Of a stretch of DNA of 64,000 nucleotides, positions 9,135 to 17,806 are shown one piece after another. The notes beneath the pieces were generated by a model, which saw nothing but the letters and a program-made list of their open reading frames with translations, searched no databases and was not told the DNA's origin. The number at the start of each line of letters is the position of its first letter. Within the stretch, counting starts at the first letter, position 1. The stretch lies in NCBI GenBank assembly GCA_965214285.1, contig OZ243946.1, positions 1,922,001 to 1,986,000 on the forward strand. The letters run 5' to 3'. The translations under genes were made by a program, and so were the position numbers. Origin of the DNA: G963422745 sp965214285 (lineage in GTDB: Bacteria > Actinomycetota > Acidimicrobiia > Acidimicrobiales > Aldehydirespiratoraceae).

Positions 9135-10235
9135 GTGAAACTCAAGCCGCCGAGCTCCCGCAGCGGCGAGTGGCTGGGCCTCTATGCGATCAGCATCGCC
9201 GTGGCGCTGGTCGCCTCGGGCGTGCTGGTCGAGGCCACCGGCGGGCACCCGCCCTCGGTGCTCGACGCGCTGGTCGAGGGCAGCATCGGCGGGCCGGGCC
9301 GCTGGGGGCAGACACTGGGCGCCGCAGCGCCGATCCTGCTGGTGGCCGTCGGCACGATCGTGGCCGCCCGCGCCGGGCTGGTCAACATCGGACAGGAAGG
9401 CCAGCTGATCATCGGCGCCGCCTGCGCGGTCTACTTCGGCTTCCTGATCGGCGGCCCTGGACCGCTCAACGTGGTGCTGCTGTTGGTGTTCGGCTTCATC
9501 GGCGGGGCCTTCTGGGCGTCGCTGGCAGGTGGGCTGCTCTACTGGCGGGGGGTGCCCGAGGTGCTCTCCACGCTGCTGCTGGTGACCGTCGCAGGCCAGG
9601 TGGTCGCCTTCGGGCTCAAGCGCCGCTCGCTGCTGCTGGCGGACGAGGCCAGCCGCGGCAACCGCAACCAGGTCAGCGCCCAGCTCGCCGAGGACAACCG
9701 GCTCGGCAGCCTCGACATCTTCGGCAACCAGATCCCCGTCTCGGTGTTCATCGCCGTGGCCGCGGCGCTGCTCTGCAGCTACGCGCTGGCCCGCACGCTT
9801 TGGGGATTCCGCACCCGGATGCTCGGTCGCAGCCAGCGGGTGGCGCAGCGGGTCGGCGTGTCGCGTGCCCGCTACGGCCTCGGGGCCATGGCCGTCAGCG
9901 GCGGACTTGCCGGCCTGGCGGGCGCGGCGATGCTCGCAGGCGGAGGCTTCCAGTTCGGCAACTTTCGGCTGGTGCCGGGGTTCTCGGCCAACATCGGCTG
10001 GACCGGCCTGCTGGTGGCCCTCGTCGCCCGAGAGCGGGCGGTCGCGGCCATCGGCGTGGCCTTCGTGTTCGGAGGCCTTCGCACCGGGTCGGGCTTCGTG
10101 GCCGGCACCGGCGTGGAGGGGCGCATCACCGACGTGATCCAGGGCCTGCTGGTGCTGGCGCTGCTGCTGCCGCCCGCGGTGATGGGCATCCGCGACCGGC
10201 GCCGGGCCCAGGCCGCCACCATGGCGAGGACCTGA
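9135..10235 (+). CDS. BMP-type ABC importer permease 1 (NupP/YufP-like)
   Basis: 366-residue polytopic membrane protein of the branched-chain amino acid/nucleoside permease family, with about eight to ten hydrophobic segments. The signature AAPILLVAVGTIVAARAGLV followed by NIGQEGQLIIGA is the conserved segment of these permeases. The start is GTG 9135, preceded by a purine-rich ribosome site 25 bases after the ATPase stop. It forms a heterodimeric channel with the next gene. The stop is one base before the ATG of permease 2, so the two are co-translated. Confidence 0.9.
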   Translation: MKLKPPSSRSGEWLGLYAISIAVALVASGVLVEATGGHPPSVLDALVEGSIGGPGRWGQTLGAAAPILLVAVGTIVAARAGLVNIGQEGQLIIGAACAVYFGFLIGGPGPLNVVLLLVFGFIGGAFWASLAGGLLYWRGVPEVLSTLLLVTVAGQVVAFGLKRRSLLLADEASRGNRNQVSAQLAEDNRLGSLDIFGNQIPVSVFIAVAAALLCSYALARTLWGFRTRMLGRSQRVAQRVGVSRARYGLGAMAVSGGLAGLAGAAMLAGGGFQFGNFRLVPGFSANIGWTGLLVALVARERAVAAIGVAFVFGGLRTGSGFVAGTGVEGRITDVIQGLLVLALLLPPAVMGIRDRRRAQAATMART

Positions 10236-10236
10236 C

Positions 10237-11172
10237 ATGGACTTCCTGAACGCCGTCTGGGACATCTTCACCAGCGACTCCACCTACGTCAACGGCGCCC
10301 TGGCCGCCGGCCTGCTGGTGTTCGCCGCATCGGGGGAGTGGGTGGCCGAACGCGCCGGCACCATCAACATCTCGGTGGAGGCGATGCTGCTCTCGGGCGC
10401 CTTCACGAGCGCCGTGGGCTTCGGTGTGAGCGGCTCGGTCGCCGTCGGGCTGCTCACCGGCGCTGCGGGCGGCCTCATCGTGGCCGTGGTGCAGGCTCAG
10501 ATGAGCCATCGCCTCGCGGCGGATCAGTTCGTGGTGGGCCTGACGCTCAACATCCTGGTGCTGGGCCTGGCCGGCTTCCTGGACCGGGTGGTCGACGTGA
10601 GCACCCGCAAGGCCTCCGCGCTCACGCTGCCGCTGCTGGCCGACATCCCGCTGGTCGGCGAGGCGCTGTTCGCCCAGCCCTGGCCGTTCCTGCTGCTGTA
10701 CGCGCTGGTGCCGCTGAGCTGGTTGCTGGTGTTCCGCACCCGCTGGGGCCTGGAAGTGCGCGCCTCGGGCGAGGACCCCCAGGCCGCCGACGTGTCGGGC
10801 ATCGACGTCAACAAGCGCCGCCGCCAGAGCATCTACTACGCCGGGCTCACCTCGGGCCTCGGCGGCGCGTTCCTGATCTTCGTGAGCATCGGCCGTTTCG
10901 ACGACGGCATCGTCAGCGGGCGCGGCTTCATCGCCATCGCAGCCGTCATCTTCGGCGGCTGGACGCTGGGCGGCACGGTGGCCGGCTGCGTGGTCTTCGC
11001 GGGCGCCCTGTCGTTTCGCATCTCGCTGCAGGTGCTGGGCTACGAAGGCATCGACAGCGACGTGCTGCAGGCGCTGCCGTTCGTGCTCACCGTGGTCGGC
11101 ATGGCAGTGTTCGCCAAGCGGGTCCGCGCCCCCGCAGCCCTGGCCCGCCCGTTCATCCGCGGCCTGAAATAG
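10237..11172 (+). CDS. BMP-type ABC importer permease 2 (NupQ/YufQ-like)
   Basis: 311-residue polytopic permease, the smaller partner of the preceding one. The family motif VAERAGTINISVEAMLLSGAF is present near residue 37, followed by about seven further hydrophobic segments, and a conserved cytoplasmic loop VRASGEDPQAADVSGIDV (EAA-like coupling region) sits before the second half. It completes a lipoprotein-ATPase-permease-permease operon. It starts one base after the permease 1 stop. An 84-bp spacer containing a short direct repeat follows before the dehydrogenase gene. Confidence 0.9.
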   Translation: MDFLNAVWDIFTSDSTYVNGALAAGLLVFAASGEWVAERAGTINISVEAMLLSGAFTSAVGFGVSGSVAVGLLTGAAGGLIVAVVQAQMSHRLAADQFVVGLTLNILVLGLAGFLDRVVDVSTRKASALTLPLLADIPLVGEALFAQPWPFLLLYALVPLSWLLVFRTRWGLEVRASGEDPQAADVSGIDVNKRRRQSIYYAGLTSGLGGAFLIFVSIGRFDDGIVSGRGFIAIAAVIFGGWTLGGTVAGCVVFAGALSFRISLQVLGYEGIDSDVLQALPFVLTVVGMAVFAKRVRAPAALARPFIRGLK

Positions 11173-11242
11173 CCCCGAACACATCGCCAAGGCCTCGACC
11201 AGCCGCCGCCAAGACCTCGATCACATAGCCCCGAACACCTCG
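11169..11242. repeat. Short direct repeat around the permease stop
   Basis: The 18-base word ATAGCCCCGAACACATCG at 11169-11186 recurs with one change (CTCG for ATCG at its end) at 11225-11242, 56 bp away. The first copy includes the TAG stop of permease 2. This looks like a small local duplication of the gene end; no function is evident. Confidence 0.6.
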
Positions 11243-11256
11243 AAAGGACGCCCGCC

Positions 11257-12297
11257 GTGAAGGCAATGCTCTATGACAACCCCGGCGAGCCGCTGCGCTG
11301 CGCCGAGGTGCCCGACCCCGAGCCCGGCCCGGCCGACGTGGTGATCGACGTGGAGGCCGCCGCGCTCAACCGCCTCGACGTGGTACAGCGCAACGGCTGG
11401 TTCCTGATGCCGGGCTTCAGCTGCCCCCACATCGCCGGCATGGACGTGGCCGGCACGGTCAGCGCCGTCGGTACCGCGGTGCGCGGGGTGGCGGTGGGCG
11501 AGCGGGTGGTGGTCGATCCGTCGCTGGCCGGGGTGGCCGAGGACTCCAAGCTCGCCGGCATGGGCGACCTCTACGGCGAGCTGGGCATCATCGGCGCAAC
11601 CGTCGACGGCGGCTACGCCGAGAAGTGCCTGGCTCCCGCCTCGCACGTGCATGCGGTGCCCGACGACATGCCCATCGAGCACGCCGCCGCCTTCCCGACC
11701 TGCTTTCTGACCGCGGCGCACGCCCTGTTCGACGTCGGCGGGCTCAGCGCCGGGGAGACGGTGATGATCCACGCCGCCGGCTCGGGCGTGTCCACCGCCG
11801 GGATCCAGCTCGCCAAGGCAGCAGGCGCCGTGGTGCTCGCCACCGCCGGCAGCGACGCCAAGTGCGAGCGGGCGCTGGCGCTCGGCGCCGATCACGTGCT
11901 CAACAACCGCAGCGGCGACGTGGCCGCCTGGGGGCGCGGGCTCACCGCCGGCAGAGGCGTCGACATGGTCTTCGACCACGTGGGCACGGCGCTGTTCGGG
12001 CCGTCGCTGTTCGCCATCGGCGTGCGCGGCCGGCTCGTCAACTGCGGCAACTCCTCAGGCGACGAGGCCACCATCCCGTCGCTGGGCTACCTGTTCCACA
12101 GCGGCATCTCGATCATCGGCTCGGACCCGTATCGCCCCGACGAGATGGCCCCGCTGTGGGAGAGCTTCTGTGCGGGCTATGCCGAGGGCCGCTACCAGAT
12201 GATCATCGACTCGGAGTTCGACCTGGAATCGGCCGCTGCCGCCCAGGACAAGATGCTGTCCAACGACGTGTTCGGCAAGATCGTGCTGCGCCCCTGA
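11257..12297 (+). CDS. Medium-chain (zinc-type/quinone oxidoreductase-like) dehydrogenase
   Basis: 346-residue NAD(P)-dependent oxidoreductase of the MDR superfamily. It has the N-terminal GroES-like domain (GMDVAGTVSAVGTAV), then a Rossmann domain with AAGSGVSTAGIQLAKAAGAVV, which fits the quinone-oxidoreductase/alcohol-dehydrogenase pattern. The canonical structural-zinc cysteine cluster is not obvious, so it may be a zinc-independent reductase. GTG 11257 is chosen because it follows GAAAGGAC at a good ribosome-site distance and opens the conserved MKAMLYDNPGEPL. It lies in the same direction as the transporter and the following methyltransferase; substrate unknown. Confidence 0.85.
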   Translation: MKAMLYDNPGEPLRCAEVPDPEPGPADVVIDVEAAALNRLDVVQRNGWFLMPGFSCPHIAGMDVAGTVSAVGTAVRGVAVGERVVVDPSLAGVAEDSKLAGMGDLYGELGIIGATVDGGYAEKCLAPASHVHAVPDDMPIEHAAAFPTCFLTAAHALFDVGGLSAGETVMIHAAGSGVSTAGIQLAKAAGAVVLATAGSDAKCERALALGADHVLNNRSGDVAAWGRGLTAGRGVDMVFDHVGTALFGPSLFAIGVRGRLVNCGNSSGDEATIPSLGYLFHSGISIIGSDPYRPDEMAPLWESFCAGYAEGRYQMIIDSEFDLESAAAAQDKMLSNDVFGKIVLRP

Positions 12298-12366
12298 GCG
12301 GGCTGTGGCTGCGATGCGCCTGCGGCCCGGCGTCTGAGGATCCTGAGGAAGGCACCGAGCGACATT

Positions 12367-13536
12367 GTGAGCGAACCCCGCGACCCGCCGTATCCGGAGC
12401 TGAAGCGCTCGCACACCATGGCCCGCACCGGTCGCCCGTTCAGCGACCACAAGCCGCCGTCGTCGGCGCCGGTGTGGGCGGCCGTGGAAGGCCTGGGCCG
12501 CTACTACATCCTCCTGGCCGCGGTCGATCTCGGCGTGTTCGACGCCCTGGACCGCCGCGGTCCCTGCAGCGCCGAAGCACTGGCCGGCGAGCTGGGCTGC
12601 CCGGTCGATCACCTGCGCACCCTGCTCGACGGCGTGGTGACCCAGGGTTTCTTGGAACGCCACCTCGACGCCGGCGGCGACATTGCCGGCAGCGGCGGCG
12701 CTGACTCTGATGGCGCTGTCGGCAGCGCCGGCGTTGCCTACGACCTGAACGACACCGCACGGCGCTACCTCGTCAGCAACAGCCCGGCGTCGATGGCGGC
12801 GCTGATCGGCGTGGCGCCCGGCCCGCACGAGAACTGGACCCGCCTGGCCGAGACCGTCCGCGACGGACGCCCAGCCACGCCCATCGACGACGACCCGGCG
12901 GCGTTCTATGTGCCCCTCGTGGAAGGCACATTCGCAACCATGCTGCGCTGCGCCGGCCGAGCCGACCTGAAGCTGCGCTACTCGGCGCTGACCGCACCGC
13001 GGCTGCTGGACCTGGGCGCGGGCGGCGCGCCCTGGACGATTGCCGTCCTGGCGGCCTGCGATCAGGCGACGGCCACGGTCAACGACCTCGAAGGCGTGAT
13101 CGAGGTGGCCCGCGCCAAGACCGCCGAGCACGGCGTGGCCGACCGCTGCGAGTTCCGGGCTGGCGACTACCACGAGATCCCGATCGAGTCCGCGGCCTAC
13201 GACATCGCCGTGCTGGGCCACGTGTGCCGTGCCGAGGGCGCCGCCGGGGCGCGCCGTCTAATCGCCCGAGCGCACGAAGCCCTGGCCCTCGGCGGGCAGC
13301 TGCTGCTGGCCGACTACTTCGTGGACCCCGAGCGCAGATCGCCCGCGGTGGTGATGGGCGCGACCATGATGGCCAGCACCGTCCGCGGCTTCACCTACAC
13401 CCACGCCGAGGTCTCGCAGTGGCTCGCCGAGGCCGGCTTCACGAATCTGCGGCTCATAGAGCCGATCGGCTTCCAGCAGGTGTTCGTCGCACGCAAGCCG
13501 AGCAGCGGCCGGGCGCCCGAGCCGAGCCAGGACTAG
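12367..13536 (+). CDS. SAM-dependent O-methyltransferase (dimerising, COMT/ASMT-like)
   Basis: 389-residue methyltransferase. An N-terminal winged-helix dimerisation domain (GRYYILLAAVDLGVFDALDR, ALAGELGCPVDHLRTLLDG) precedes a Rossmann-like SAM domain with LLDLGAGGAPW as motif I, DYHEIP as a motif II/III region and ALGGQLLLADYF near the end. A Gly/Ala/Ser/Asp-rich insertion of about 20 residues sits in the winged-helix wing. The family methylates small phenolic or hydroxyl acceptors. GTG 12367 is preceded by GAGGAAGG about 15 bases away; ATG 12418 is a weaker alternative start. Its acceptor is not deducible. Confidence 0.83.
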   Translation: MSEPRDPPYPELKRSHTMARTGRPFSDHKPPSSAPVWAAVEGLGRYYILLAAVDLGVFDALDRRGPCSAEALAGELGCPVDHLRTLLDGVVTQGFLERHLDAGGDIAGSGGADSDGAVGSAGVAYDLNDTARRYLVSNSPASMAALIGVAPGPHENWTRLAETVRDGRPATPIDDDPAAFYVPLVEGTFATMLRCAGRADLKLRYSALTAPRLLDLGAGGAPWTIAVLAACDQATATVNDLEGVIEVARAKTAEHGVADRCEFRAGDYHEIPIESAAYDIAVLGHVCRAEGAAGARRLIARAHEALALGGQLLLADYFVDPERRSPAVVMGATMMASTVRGFTYTHAEVSQWLAEAGFTNLRLIEPIGFQQVFVARKPSSGRAPEPSQD

Positions 13537-13561
13537 GCCCGCAAGCCGAGCCGGCATTAGT

Positions 13562-13606
13562 AAGGACCACAACGACCGCAAGGACCGCAAGGACCACAAG
13601 GGAGGA
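13562..13606 (+). repeat. 9-bp tandem repeat in the leader of the amidohydrolase gene
   Basis: Five consecutive 9-base units, AAGGACCAC, AACGACCGC, AAGGACCGC, AAGGACCAC and AAGGGAGGA, occupy the region between the methyltransferase stop and the amidohydrolase start. The last unit contains the Shine-Dalgarno AGGGAGGA, 11 bases before ATG 13618. Several other units also carry AAGGA, so changes in copy number could alter ribosome-site strength or spacing. Confidence 0.8.
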
Positions 13607-13617
13607 CTGCCGGCAAC

Positions 13618-15003
13618 ATGGAAGCGATCGATCTGCTCATCGAGGCGTGGTACGTCGTCACCATGAACGAGACCCGCGACATCATCCGAGACGGCGCCGT
13701 GGCGGTGCGCGGCAACCGCATCGTCGACGTCGGCAAGGCCGCCGACCTGCAGCAGCGCTACCAGCCGGCGCGGACCGTCGGCGGCAAGCGCTTCGTGGCC
13801 ACGCCGGGGCTCGTCAACAGCCACATCCACGTGACCGGCGAGCCGCTCACCAGGGGATACGTGCCCGACGACACCCCGTTCGAGGAGAACGTGTTCATGT
13901 GGCTCTGTCCGCTGTATTCGGTCTACGACGCCGAGCAGGAGCGCCTGTCCGCGCAGCTCGCGGCCACCGAGATGCTCAAGTCCGGCACCACCACGTTCCT
14001 CGAAGCGGGCACCATCCGCTTCCTCGACGAGGTGATCGACGGTCTCGACGCCGCGGGCATCCGCGGCCGGGTCGGGCGCTGGGTGTGGGACCTGCCGCCC
14101 GAGCCGTCGGTCTACAAGCAGAGCACCGAGGCGGCCATCGGCCACCTGCAGCGCCAGCTCGAGGCCTACCCGTCGTCGCCTCAGCGCCGGCTCGGCGCAT
14201 CGGCGATCCTGGTCGGCCACACCACCTGCTCGGACCCGCTTTGGTCCGCTGCTCGGGAGCTCGCCGACGAGCACGGCTGCGCTATGAGCTTTCACATGTC
14301 GCCGGCCAAGGGTGACCCGGAGGGCTTCGTGGCGGAGTTCGGGCAGCGGCCGATGGTGCATCTCGCCGAGATCGGCGTGCTCGGCCCGGATGTGTGCATG
14401 ACGCATTGCGTGCAGGTCGACGACCGGGAGCTGCAGGTCATCGCCGAGACCGGCGCGCACGTGGCGCACTGCCCGACGACCGCCTTGAAGGTGAGCTACG
14501 GCGTCACCCAGGTCGGCAAGATGCCCGAGATGGTCACCGCCGGGATCAACGTCGCCATCGGCACCGACGGCAACAACGCCTCCAACTACTCCGACCTGAT
14601 GCGCGCCACCTATCTGGTGGCCGGGCTCTTCAAGGACGCCCGCCAGGACCCGCAGATGTTCCCCGCCGAGAAGGCCTACGAGATGGCGACCCTCGGCGGC
14701 GCTGAGGCCATGCAGCTCGGCGGCCACGTCGGCTCGCTGGAACCTGGCAAGCTCGCCGACGTGGTGCTGCACGACACCGACCGCCCCGAGTGGCGGCCCT
14801 TGCTCAACGTGATGAACCAGCTCGTGTGGTCAGCGGACGGCAGGGGAGTCCACACCGTCGTCTGCGACGGGGCGGTGGTCGTGGAGAACGGCGCCATGAC
14901 GACCATCGACGAAGCTGAGCTGTACGCCGCCGCCCAGCGCTCCGGCGAGACGATCGTGGCCCGCTCGGGCCTGCCCGACAAGGCCAAGTACCCGGTCTGG
15001 TGA
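13618..15003 (+). CDS. TRZ/ATZ-family amidohydrolase (deaminase/chlorohydrolase-like)
   Basis: 461-residue metal-dependent hydrolase of the cytosine deaminase/TrzN-AtzA/guanine deaminase class. Metal ligands are visible as HIH in LVNSHIHVTG, His in SFHMSP, His in MTHCVQVDD and Asp in GTDGNNASNYSDL. The beta-sandwich halves flank the barrel (start IDLLIEAWYVVTMNETRD, end LADVVLHDTDRPEW). The family removes amino or halogen groups from N-heterocycles or acts on related cyclic compounds, consistent with a nucleoside-type importer and a hydantoinase upstream. ATG 13618 has a strong Shine-Dalgarno. It is paralogous to the minus-strand gene at 15786-17177. Confidence 0.88.
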   Translation: MEAIDLLIEAWYVVTMNETRDIIRDGAVAVRGNRIVDVGKAADLQQRYQPARTVGGKRFVATPGLVNSHIHVTGEPLTRGYVPDDTPFEENVFMWLCPLYSVYDAEQERLSAQLAATEMLKSGTTTFLEAGTIRFLDEVIDGLDAAGIRGRVGRWVWDLPPEPSVYKQSTEAAIGHLQRQLEAYPSSPQRRLGASAILVGHTTCSDPLWSAARELADEHGCAMSFHMSPAKGDPEGFVAEFGQRPMVHLAEIGVLGPDVCMTHCVQVDDRELQVIAETGAHVAHCPTTALKVSYGVTQVGKMPEMVTAGINVAIGTDGNNASNYSDLMRATYLVAGLFKDARQDPQMFPAEKAYEMATLGGAEAMQLGGHVGSLEPGKLADVVLHDTDRPEWRPLLNVMNQLVWSADGRGVHTVVCDGAVVVENGAMTTIDEAELYAAAQRSGETIVARSGLPDKAKYPVW

Positions 15004-15019
15004 CAGCCGCGGCGCGTCT

Positions 15020-15056
15020 GTCCGGGCGCCGGCAGGTCAGCGTCGGCAGCCCGGAC
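15020..15056. terminator. GC-rich hairpin between convergent genes
   Basis: GTCCGGGC (15020-15027) pairs perfectly with GCCCGGAC (15049-15056), and inside the loop GCCG (15028-15031) pairs with CGGC (15044-15047) across a one-base bulge. It sits between the ends of the amidohydrolase (+) and the VOC gene (-), so it can serve both directions. There is no U-tract, which is common for actinobacterial terminators but lowers certainty. Confidence 0.5.
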
Positions 15057-15066
15057 GGGGTGCGGC

Positions 15067-15606
15067 TTATTCGATGGTCCAGCCGTCGGGCAGGCGGGCG
15101 TCGCCGACGAGCTCGTGGGTCTCGGGGTCCTGCTCGATGCCTTCGAGGTGCTGCCAGCACATGATCTGGTTGCCCCAGGGATCCAGGAACGAGGCATTGG
15201 CACCGCCGAACTCGGTCCAGAAGTGATGCCGCCACAGCTCGCTGGCGCCGTTGGCCACGGCTGCGTCCATGATGCGGTCCATGTTGTCGTCGTCGGACAC
15301 CAGGATCCAGGCCCGGATGGTGCGCCCGCCGCCGTCGTGCAGCCGGGTCGGCCCGCGCTCGGCGGGGTCGCGTGGATCGGGCCGTGAGTCGGTCGCCAGC
15401 GAGATGCCCATGTGCAGGTTGCCGGTCGGGCCCTGGCTGCCGTCGTCGAGCTTGAAGAACTGGCCGGGCACGATGCGGTTGAACACGTCGTCGATGCGGT
15501 CCTCGATCTCCCAGCCGAACACGTTGCGGTAGAACTCGGTGCCTGCGGCGACGTCGCCGACGGGTATGTCGACGAACACCAGGATGTTGGGATAGGGCTC
15601 GGTCAC
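15067..15606 (-). CDS. VOC (glyoxalase/bleomycin-resistance fold) protein
   Basis: 179-residue single-domain vicinal-oxygen-chelate protein. It begins VTEPYPNILVFVDIPVGDVA with the typical GTEFYRNVFGWEI helix, and later has FGGANASFLDPWGNQIMCWQ, the usual C-terminal strand with the metal-site Asp/Gln region. These proteins range from dioxygenases and glyoxalases to binding proteins, so function is undefined. GTG 15606 is chosen because AAGGAG lies 6 bases upstream; upstream codons in frame are rich in Arg/Pro and look untranslated. It lies convergent to the plus-strand amidohydrolase. Confidence 0.82.
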   Translation of the reverse strand: MTEPYPNILVFVDIPVGDVAAGTEFYRNVFGWEIEDRIDDVFNRIVPGQFFKLDDGSQGPTGNLHMGISLATDSRPDPRDPAERGPTRLHDGGGRTIRAWILVSDDDNMDRIMDAAVANGASELWRHHFWTEFGGANASFLDPWGNQIMCWQHLEGIEQDPETHELVGDARLPDGWTIE

Positions 15607-15785
15607 GGTTGCTCCTTGAGTGGATCGTGGGTGGATTGTCGGTCGGCCGCTCACAGGCTGCCTGGACACCCTCGGCGGGTCGGCGGGCCTGCGGGCTTGC
15701 GGCGGCCTCCACAATCCCACCCCAGCGGCGTTCTTGCCAGACGAGCTGTGAGCGGCGGGGCTCTGCGCGGCCGGCTGCCTGGTGT

Positions 15786-17177
15786 TCAGCGTGCCGGCCA
15801 GGCCGGGCGCGGCTCGATCCCGGCTCGGCGCAGCAACGACGCTCGGGCCTGTTCGGCCGCGGCTGCCAGCTCGGCCTCATCGACGCCCAGCACTGCGCCG
15901 TCGGCCACGACCTGTTGGCCTGCTACCCACACGTCGCGCACGCTGCGCCCGTCGCTGCCCCACACGAGCTGACGGACCGCGTCGTCGGCATGCGGCTGCC
16001 AGGCCAGGCCCGAGCGGTCGTGGACCACGATGTCGGCCTGCTTGCCCGCCTCCAGCGAGCCGATCCGATCAGCCATGCCGATGGCCTCGGCCCCGCCGAT
16101 GGTCAACAGCTCGAACGCCGCATGGGCGCCGAAGCCCGTCGGGTCGGCGGTCACGTCCTTGGCGAGCCCCGCCAACAGCGCCGCGGCGCGCAGCGGGTCC
16201 ACCGCGTCGCCTGCGTTCTCGGTGTCGCAGCCGAGAGCCAGTCGCCCGCCGCGCTTCCAGAGGTCGAGGTGGCGCAGCTCGCCGGTGACGCCCTGGCCGA
16301 GGCGCAGATAGGCCCACGGGCAGGCAGCCACGGCCGCCCGCTGCTCAACGATCAGCTCCGCCTCGGAGTCGTCGAGATGCACCCCGTGGGCGATGAGCAG
16401 CTCAGGGCCGAGCACGCCGAGGTCCCCGAGATGAACGATGGGCCGCTTGCCGGTGCGTGCCAGGTAGCGCCGTGCGTCGTCGGGGCCAGGCGACATGTGG
16501 AACGTGAGGCCGGTGCCGCGCTCGCGGGCCAGCGCCGATGCCGCGCACACCAGCTCGTCGGTCATCAGGTCATGGCCGACCAAGCTCACCCAGCCCGTGA
16601 CCAGCGTGCCGTGGTCGGCATCCAGCACGCTGCGCTGGCGGTCGATCACCTCGTCGACCGTGCCCGCCAACGGCAGGCCCTCGGTGTCCGATCCCCAGGT
16701 GCCCAGCGTGATCCTGGCGCCGACCATGCGGGCGGCCGCGGCCACCTGCTCGGGATGGGCGACGGTGCCCGCCTCCACCGTGGTGGTGATGCCGTTGCCC
16801 AGCGCCTCGCACAGCGAGAGCGTCGCCGAGAGCAGATCGTCGTCAGGGCCATGGGCTGCGTGTGCGGGAACGGCCCAGTCGAAGATCGCCTGCTGGGCTT
16901 CGATGTCGTCGGGGATCGACGACTGGATCAGGCGGTCGCCGGTGAGATGCTGATGGGCGTTCACGCAGCCGGGCGTCACCAGGTCGCCGGGCTTGCCGAA
17001 CACGGCGGCGTCGGGATGGGCGGCGACGATCTCGGATCGCTTGCCGACGCCGACGATCCGGTCGCCTGCGATGGCCAGCGCGCCGTCGGCGATCACCGCA
17101 CGCTCGGCGTCCATGGTGACCACCGTGCCGCAGACCACGCTGCCGGCGCGAGACACGTCGTCGTTCAACTCAGGCAC
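15786..17177 (-). CDS. TRZ/ATZ-family amidohydrolase, second copy
   Basis: 463-residue amidohydrolase related to the one at 13618. Metal-site motifs are HQH in VNAHQHLTGD, His in TFHMSPGPDD, His in IAHGVHLDD and Asp in GCDTENAGDAVD. The N-terminal sandwich shows VVTMDAERAVIADGALAIAG and the C terminus SLEAGKQADIVVHD. The start is GTG (17175-17177), opening MPELNDDVS. It ends 179 bp from the VOC gene start and is preceded by another VOC gene 36 bp away on the same strand, so VOC and amidohydrolase are paired twice in this region. Substrate unknown; two related deaminase-like enzymes suggest a pathway with successive hydrolytic steps. Confidence 0.87.
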   Translation of the reverse strand: MPELNDDVSRAGSVVCGTVVTMDAERAVIADGALAIAGDRIVGVGKRSEIVAAHPDAAVFGKPGDLVTPGCVNAHQHLTGDRLIQSSIPDDIEAQQAIFDWAVPAHAAHGPDDDLLSATLSLCEALGNGITTTVEAGTVAHPEQVAAAARMVGARITLGTWGSDTEGLPLAGTVDEVIDRQRSVLDADHGTLVTGWVSLVGHDLMTDELVCAASALARERGTGLTFHMSPGPDDARRYLARTGKRPIVHLGDLGVLGPELLIAHGVHLDDSEAELIVEQRAAVAACPWAYLRLGQGVTGELRHLDLWKRGGRLALGCDTENAGDAVDPLRAAALLAGLAKDVTADPTGFGAHAAFELLTIGGAEAIGMADRIGSLEAGKQADIVVHDRSGLAWQPHADDAVRQLVWGSDGRSVRDVWVAGQQVVADGAVLGVDEAELAAAAEQARASLLRRAGIEPRPAWPAR

Positions 17178-17213
17178 CGCCGGAGCCGCGGCGGGCCGAA
17201 GGCTGGGGCCGGC

Positions 17214-17702
17214 TCAGCCCCACCGCTGCTTGGCGGTGGCGTAGACGCCCTGATCCCAGGAGAACTCGACGGTGTTGCCGTCGGGGTCGCGCAGCATGCA
17301 GATGTAGCCGATCGGCGGGGGCATCATCGTGGGCGGCATCCCCAGGCAGCCGGCTGCCTTGCCCCGCTCGGCGACGGCGTCCACGTCGGCGCGCTCGGGC
17401 AGCTCGATTCCGAGGTGGGCGAAGGGCGCCAGCGTCGCCATCGGCGAGTCCTTGAAGGGGTCCTGCTCGGGGTAGAACTGGGCCAGCACCAGCAGGAACG
17501 GGTTGTCGGGGTCGCGCATGCCGAGCCATGCGCCCCGGCCCATGTCGTCGGAGCGCTCGTCAAGCAGCTCCAACGGCGTGAACTCGCCGTACCAGGCGAT
17601 GGTGGCATCGAGATCGTGTACCCGCAGGGCGATGTGGGTCCATCTCGGTTCGCTGGGCGCCACGTCGTAGGTCGGCACCGTGTCGGTGGTCGGCTCGCTC
17701 AT
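17214..17702 (-). CDS. VOC (glyoxalase-fold) dioxygenase-like protein
   Basis: 162-residue vicinal-oxygen-chelate protein. The conserved parts are RWTHIALRVHDLDATIAWYG at the start of the fold with a metal-type His (HIAL), a central FAHLGIELP strand carrying a second His, and ICMLRDPDGNTVEFSWDQG at the end with the Glu that completes the usual 2-His-1-Glu site. The metal triad is therefore present, favouring a catalytic role such as extradiol dioxygenase or glyoxalase-type isomerase. ATG 17702 follows a GGGGG run at suitable spacing; TTG 17705 is possible. It runs with the downstream amidohydrolase. Confidence 0.82.
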   Translation of the reverse strand: MSEPTTDTVPTYDVAPSEPRWTHIALRVHDLDATIAWYGEFTPLELLDERSDDMGRGAWLGMRDPDNPFLLVLAQFYPEQDPFKDSPMATLAPFAHLGIELPERADVDAVAERGKAAGCLGMPPTMMPPPIGYICMLRDPDGNTVEFSWDQGVYATAKQRWG

Positions 17703-17806
17703 CAATCCCCCGGTTCAGATCAGGCCGTCTTGGTCTTGTCTTGCAACTTCGCTCGGGTTGACGCTAGCTCTTGCAACTCAGCTAGTCACCAACGCCCATT
17801 CTCGGC

